A DNA stretch of 8,913 bases from NCBI GenBank assembly GCA_018824925.1, contig JAHJFH010000127.1:1-8913 (forward strand). The letters are read 5' to 3'. A program made the translations under genes and the position numbers. Shown here one piece after another: positions 5,430-8,913 of the stretch. Within the stretch, counting starts at the first letter, position 1; each line of letters opens with the position of its first letter. The notes under the pieces were generated by a model that worked only from the letters and a program-made list of their open reading frames with translations, had not been told where the DNA came from and did not search any database. This stretch comes from Thermoplasmatota archaeon. GTDB taxonomy: Archaea; Thermoplasmatota; E2; DHVEG-1.

Positions 5430-8400
5430 CTATTTTTTCAACGTTATCTGGTCGTAGAAGGTATACATCCAGTATCCTTGTCCCGGTTCAAGCGTGTTTA
5501 TGAGCACATAGTTCTGACTTATACGATCCCAGCCGTAGATGAAATCCAAGATATAGTTATTTGCTACCGCTTGTGCCCAAGTATAATCGTTATTGTTATA
5601 TTGAACGGTGATGCTTGTTTTGGCTAATACTATGTTATAGGGCAATCCGATAATATTCCAGCTTAGATTTGTGTCAGTAATGTGACCTGTTCCGATGGTA
5701 TTACTGGGCATGATGAGTTTTACGTTGTTGTAGTATGACCACATCCAGTATCCTTGTCCCGGTTCAAGTGTTGTTACAAAGTTATAGTTTTGTGTTAGTC
5801 GATCCCATTCATATACAATTGTTATTATGATTCCTTGGTTAACAGCATCATCCCAAGAGTATTCAATACTGTTGTTGATGACTTTGATATCTGTTTTATC
5901 AAATGTGGTATAAAATGGTATTGCGATAAGATTCCAGGATGTCTGAAGTGATATTATATGAAGATTTAGGATTTCGACATTCACGGTTGCAATAACTGAA
6001 CTTCCATTATCATCAGTAACAGTATAGGTAAATGAGTCACTGCCATTATAATTTATGTTAGGTGTGTAATAAACATATGAATCATCGTTTGTTACTGATC
6101 CATGGGATCCATCGGTTGTTCCAGTTACACGTAGTGGATCATTGTCCACATCAGTGTCATTTGTTAAAACATTGATTTGGTTAGCTGTTGAGTTTTCAAG
6201 GACTGTTGCATAATCATCTCTGGCATCTGGTGGGTCATTTACAGCGGTTACTGTAATTGTAACGATGGCGGTATCAGTAGCTAAATCAGTGTCGATGACT
6301 TCGTAGGTAAAGGTATCAATACCTGACCAATTTTCGCTAGGGGTATAATCGATCTTTCCAGCATTTATCATTGCGATACCATGTGATGGTACGATGGTAA
6401 TATCATGTAGAGTTGGTATTCCATCTTCAGCATCAATGTCATTTGTTAAAACATCTATTGAGATAAGAGTGTCCTCAGGTGTTGAATCAGAATCATCCTG
6501 GGCTTCTGGAGGATCATTAACGGGGGTGATACTTATATGAACGGTTGCGTTGTCTGAATGATGGATGCCATCATCTGCTTGGTAGATGAAACTATCGGTT
6601 GTTGTTTCTGATCCATCATGTGTATAGGAGAAAGTTCCATCACTGTTGAGTGTAAGAGTTCCATGGCTTACATCTTCTATGAGTGTTGCGGTAAGACTAT
6701 TACCATCGGCATCGGTGTCGTTTGTCAGAACGCTAGTTTCTGCATTAGTGAGGATAGAAATAGTTGCACCTTCAGCAACAAGAATGTAATCATCCACGGC
6801 AATTGGGGCTCTATTGACTTGACATTTTATCTTGAAATGATAGGGCGTATCATCAATTGCACCAAGTAGGGTATAGGAACTGTGTGTTTTCATATCAATA
6901 ATGAAAGTATCAGCATTATCATACAGGCCGACATAATCATATTCGCTGGTATTAATCTCATTAGTATTCCAACTGATAACTACGTCAGTTGTCGCAATAT
7001 AGGGTAGTTGGGTATTTGCCTGTACATAAAGATCAAAGGTTTTGTTTTCATTGGGAAATCGACGGTAATCATACCATAGTCGAGAATAAGGATCGATTAA
7101 TCCAGCATTGAACCATCCATTAATGTAGGGATGTGGAGGTAAACCTGGTTTTGGTATATCATACCCATCCTTTCCATCCAAGGCATCTATTTTTTCCCCA
7201 AATAGTGCGGTATCCCAAACAGCTGGTGATCCTTGTTTTTTGAATTCAATGGTTACAGTCCATGGTGGATCATTATCAATGAAGGGATAATAATCAACAT
7301 TATCACTTACGCTATCTCCAGACCCAGTTGGATTTGATGTAGGATGATAGGGTCCAGAAAAATCTCCCCACCAATTAAATGATGCATTAAGTGTTCCGGT
7401 ACCGTCATTCAATGCTCCATAATTCAAGTGTCTCAAAAAGTTATTCTGCCTTACGAAGACGCCATTACGTGTTGATAAATCTCCTGATTTGACATATATC
7501 CCAGTATATCCATCGCGGAAAGTATTACCTTGGATAGTTATTGTTGCAGGTGTACGTCCATGTGGATTTACTTGTGTGGAATATAATCTAACATCGCTAT
7601 AGTCTGGTAAATTACCACTATTTGCATTCCATATTTCATTTTCTAAAATATCAATAGTACCAGTACAGTATGCATCAACCTGGATTCCTGCTCTTACGGT
7701 GTCGTGCACTTTATTATTATACACTAATGCATCATTTGCCTGGACCAACAGAATCCCCCCATAATTTGTGGGACCAATATTACATTCTTTAATAGTCAAA
7801 TCATCCATATTTTCAGGTTTCATTCCAGAATAAGATCCGCTTGCATCAGTTGAAAAATCACAATCCTCAATAGTCCATCCTGAAGGGGATGGCCATGTAT
7901 AGTCTGGATGATATGATCCAAATCCATTACCAGAGACATCATCCACATTTACATTTCGAATGAGGACATTATCGATTCCGCCATCAATTACTTCAATTCC
8001 TGAGTTTGGTATATTATCACTAGCAGCACTGTTTTGTATAATAATACCAATAAGAGAGGCCCCACTCGAACCCGTTTCAAATGTTACTGCAGAGCGTACC
8101 CAGTCAATACCTGCTCGGGGACCATCAAACTCTGTGCCATCGGGATCAATCACGACTCCTCCTGTTGCATATCTCCCCGTTGATGAGGTCACTGTTACAT
8201 TCTTATTGAACCGAACTTGTTCATTATATGTTCCTGCGGCAACACTGATTGTTGTACCGGTTGCTGCATTGATTGCTTCTTGAATATAGCTATAGTGATC
8301 ATGATAGGGGTTCCAATCATATTTTATGTACCAAATATTTCCATCTATTTCAGATGTAGGATCTGATGGGTTCCTTTCCGATGAAATCAGAAGGTAAGTA

Positions 8401-8913
8401 TCACCATTATCGTCAGTATAACCGATAGGCCACATATCCACCCAGACATTTGATCCATACTGGCCATCAATTATTGCTTTTTCTGCACCATCAAAGAAGC
8501 GATTATCAAGATGGGAGTCTGCCCAACCAACGATCCATTGTCGTCCACCGGTGTAGGGTGCTGCGACAAATACATACTCTGACCCTACCTTGAATAAGCT
8601 GGGATCATAGTACCCTGAGATGGTTTTTTCATCTACAAGATCCCATTGAACCGCTGTATCATTATAAATATAAATATAATATGTTCCCCCAGAACCAAGG
8701 GCAAGATAAAGTTCCGTATTATCAATGAAGAAATGACAAAGTCCCCCGGTATGGGTTCCAACCTGCAAAGGTGTACTAAACGAGGCAGGGTTTATTGGTG
8801 TTGCAGAATGCAGAGTATGGAAATCACCTGAGCCTTCGATGATCCAGAGTTCATTATTGAAAACAATTTCGTCATGATGTCCTTGACCAACACTCATATC
8901 TTCAACATAAGGA
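5430..8913 (-). CDS. Large multidomain surface protein: propeller-like, beta-helix, YDMPKPP domain, cadherin-like repeats, tryptophan-rich C-terminal repeats (5' partial)
   Basis: The reading frame stays open to the right edge: codons upstream of the ATG at 8897 read PYVED. The true start and any signal peptide therefore lie outside, and 8897 is probably an internal Met. Residues counted from that Met. Residues 1-196 are rich in Trp, Tyr and Gly with strand-turn repeats (GYYDPSLFKVGSEYVFVAAP), resembling a beta-propeller of the glycosidase/sialidase type. I see no certain catalytic set. Residues 197-540 look like a right-handed beta-helix, opening with YIQEAINAA and VAAGTYNEQV and ending with FNWWGDFSGPYHPTSNPTG, the usual close of such PbH1/NosD-like regions. 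Residues 546-693 are the domain shared by all four genes here. Residues 696-976 are three cadherin-like domains (VLTNDTD, DSFTYTVTDD). Residues 986-1154 are two tandem tryptophan-rich repeats. There is no C-terminal membrane helix. Secretion, and a role in binding carbohydrate or another cell-surface ligand, is inference. Confidence 0.9.
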   Translation of the reverse strand, partial: PYVEDMSVGQGHHDEIVFNNELWIIEGSGDFHTLHSATPINPASFSTPLQVGTHTGGLCHFFIDNTELYLALGSGGTYYIYIYNDTAVQWDLVDEKTISGYYDPSLFKVGSEYVFVAAPYTGGRQWIVGWADSHLDNRFFDGAEKAIIDGQYGSNVWVDMWPIGYTDDNGDTYLLISSERNPSDPTSEIDGNIWYIKYDWNPYHDHYSYIQEAINAATGTTISVAAGTYNEQVRFNKNVTVTSSTGRYATGGVVIDPDGTEFDGPRAGIDWVRSAVTFETGSSGASLIGIIIQNSAASDNIPNSGIEVIDGGIDNVLIRNVNVDDVSGNGFGSYHPDYTWPSPSGWTIEDCDFSTDASGSYSGMKPENMDDLTIKECNIGPTNYGGILLVQANDALVYNNKVHDTVRAGIQVDAYCTGTIDILENEIWNANSGNLPDYSDVRLYSTQVNPHGRTPATITIQGNTFRDGYTGIYVKSGDLSTRNGVFVRQNNFLRHLNYGALNDGTGTLNASFNWWGDFSGPYHPTSNPTGSGDSVSDNVDYYPFIDNDPPWTVTIEFKKQGSPAVWDTALFGEKIDALDGKDGYDIPKPGLPPHPYINGWFNAGLIDPYSRLWYDYRRFPNENKTFDLYVQANTQLPYIATTDVVISWNTNEINTSEYDYVGLYDNADTFIIDMKTHSSYTLLGAIDDTPYHFKIKCQVNRAPIAVDDYILVAEGATISILTNAETSVLTNDTDADGNSLTATLIEDVSHGTLTLNSDGTFSYTHDGSETTTDSFIYQADDGIHHSDNATVHISITPVNDPPEAQDDSDSTPEDTLISIDVLTNDIDAEDGIPTLHDITIVPSHGIAMINAGKIDYTPSENWSGIDTFTYEVIDTDLATDTAIVTITVTAVNDPPDARDDYATVLENSTANQINVLTNDTDVDNDPLRVTGTTDGSHGSVTNDDSYVYYTPNINYNGSDSFTYTVTDDNGSSVIATVNVEILNLHIISLQTSWNLIAIPFYTTFDKTDIKVINNSIEYSWDDAVNQGIIITIVYEWDRLTQNYNFVTTLEPGQGYWMWSYYNNVKLIMPSNTIGTGHITDTNLSWNIIGLPYNIVLAKTSITVQYNNNDYTWAQAVANNYILDFIYGWDRISQNYVLINTLEPGQGYWMYTFYDQITLKK
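5433..5942 (-). repeat. C-terminal pair of tryptophan-rich repeats
   Basis: Two ~78-residue units (residues 986-1063 and 1078-1155) align without a gap at a 92-residue offset. Shared pattern: SWN(L/I)I..(I/L)P near the start, then Y(S/T)W..AV, then Y.WDR..QNY, then TLEPGQGYWM. They end the protein. Similar 'GWNLIxLP...GYWM' units recur, from memory, at the C-termini of large secreted proteins of uncultured archaea. A role in surface retention or ligand binding is inference. The first unit corresponds to 5709-5942 and the second to 5433-5666. Confidence 0.85.
5970..6812 (-). repeat. Three tandem cadherin-like / tandem-95 domains
   Basis: Residues 696-976 hold three ~90-residue modules. They begin RAPIAVDDYILVAEG, NDPPEAQDDSDSTPEDT and NDPPDARDDYATVLENS. 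Each contains a (V)LTND(T)D motif and an F(T)Y strand, such as DTFTYEVIDT and DSFTYTVTDD. These match the VCBS/cadherin-like family of bacterial and archaeal adhesins, which are usually calcium-stiffened extracellular stalks. The first copy has an insertion before its VLTNDTD. A related single copy is in the 774-residue protein at 1553-1825. Confidence 0.85.
6819..7262 (-). other. YDMPKPP shared domain, divergent internal copy
   Basis: Residues 546-693 of the first gene align along their whole length with the N-terminal domains of the other three genes. The copy has FGEKIDALDG, YDIPKPGLPPHPYINGWF, DPYSRLWYDYRRFPNENKTF, then SEYDYVGLYD and IIDMKTHSSYTLL. Here the module lies between the beta-helix and the cadherin-like array instead of behind a signal peptide. 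It is also the most divergent copy (YDIPKPG for YDMPKPP, GEKID for GEAPD). Confidence 0.8.
7278..8309 (-). other. Right-handed parallel beta-helix region (PbH1-like)
   Basis: About 344 residues contain repeated short strand-turn units with Asn and Gly at turns: GIIIQNSAASDNIPNSGIEV, VLIRNVNVDDVSGNGFGS, GILLVQANDALVYNNKVHD and ITIQGNTFRDGYTGIYVKSG. The start resembles the pectinesterase/NosD-type opening, with IQEAINAA followed by VAAGTYNEQV. The end carries the NWWGxxSGP signature common at the finish of such helices. Most relatives in surface proteins are stalk or binding modules, and no catalytic residues were recognised. Confidence 0.75.
8310..8897 (-). other. Propeller-like N-terminal region of the first gene
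   Basis: This stretch has several blade-like units of hydrophobic strands ending in Trp or Tyr: NELWIIEGSG, ELYLALGSGGTYYIYIYND, YVFVAAPYTGGRQWIVGWAD and TYLLISSERNPSDP. The pattern resembles five-bladed or sialidase-like propellers of secreted glycan-acting or glycan-binding proteins. The first blades are probably outside the window, so neither the blade count nor an active site can be judged. Assignment is by pattern only. Confidence 0.45.

Noticed and set aside
7278..8309. Calling the beta-helix a pectinesterase or pectate lyase
   Set aside because: Only the general fold signatures are visible; no family-specific catalytic residues were found, so an enzyme name is unsupported.
503..8831. 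Several open frames of 60-110 codons opposite or overlapping the four genes (for example at 503-700, 4042-4347, 6618-6869, 7960-8283 and 8646-8831)
   Set aside because: They lie wholly inside strongly supported genes, have low-complexity translations without recognisable domains, and are best explained as shadows of the repetitive coding strand.

Overview
The window is an AT-rich (roughly 40% GC by eye) stretch with all genes on the minus strand. It holds four consecutive genes for large secreted or surface-anchored modular proteins. The style points to an archaeon, most likely an uncultured Thermoplasmatota-like euryarchaeote. The clues are PKD, cadherin-like and Fn3-like 'NPPxxPSNPxP...DPDGDxVTYDVYFG' modules, archaeal-type Shine-Dalgarno sites and TATA-like AT boxes. 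This lineage call is inference from recollected protein style; no rRNA or housekeeping marker is present.

Layout in transcription order (right to left). (1) 8913-5430: a protein of at least 1160 residues, cut by the right window edge. It carries a propeller-like region, a right-handed beta-helix, the locus-specific 'YDMPKPP' domain, three cadherin-like/tandem-95 domains and a C-terminal pair of tryptophan-rich repeats. (2) 5265-3181: 694 aa, with signal peptide, YDMPKPP domain, four tandem Fn3-like modules and a terminal Ig-like domain. (3) 3092-2454: 212 aa, with signal peptide, one YDMPKPP domain and a C-terminal membrane anchor. (4) 2398-74: 774 aa, with signal peptide, YDMPKPP domain, cadherin-like, PKD, Fn3-like, PKD and PKD modules, two EF-hand-like calcium loops and a C-terminal membrane anchor. 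The gaps are 164, 88 and 55 bp. No RNA gene, mobile element or CRISPR array was seen.

The main point of interest is that all four proteins share one ~150-residue domain with the core pattern GEAPxAxD...YDMPKPPxPP...WF...PYxxLLxDYR. I do not recognise it as a named family. It follows the signal peptide in three proteins and is internal in the fourth. The proteins differ in their companion modules and in how they could be held at the surface: a transmembrane helix, none, or a tryptophan-rich C-terminal repeat. The locus looks like a duplicated and domain-shuffled cell-surface adhesion or envelope system. The last three genes could be one operon, since no T-rich terminator is seen until after the last gene. 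What the proteins bind cannot be read from the sequence.
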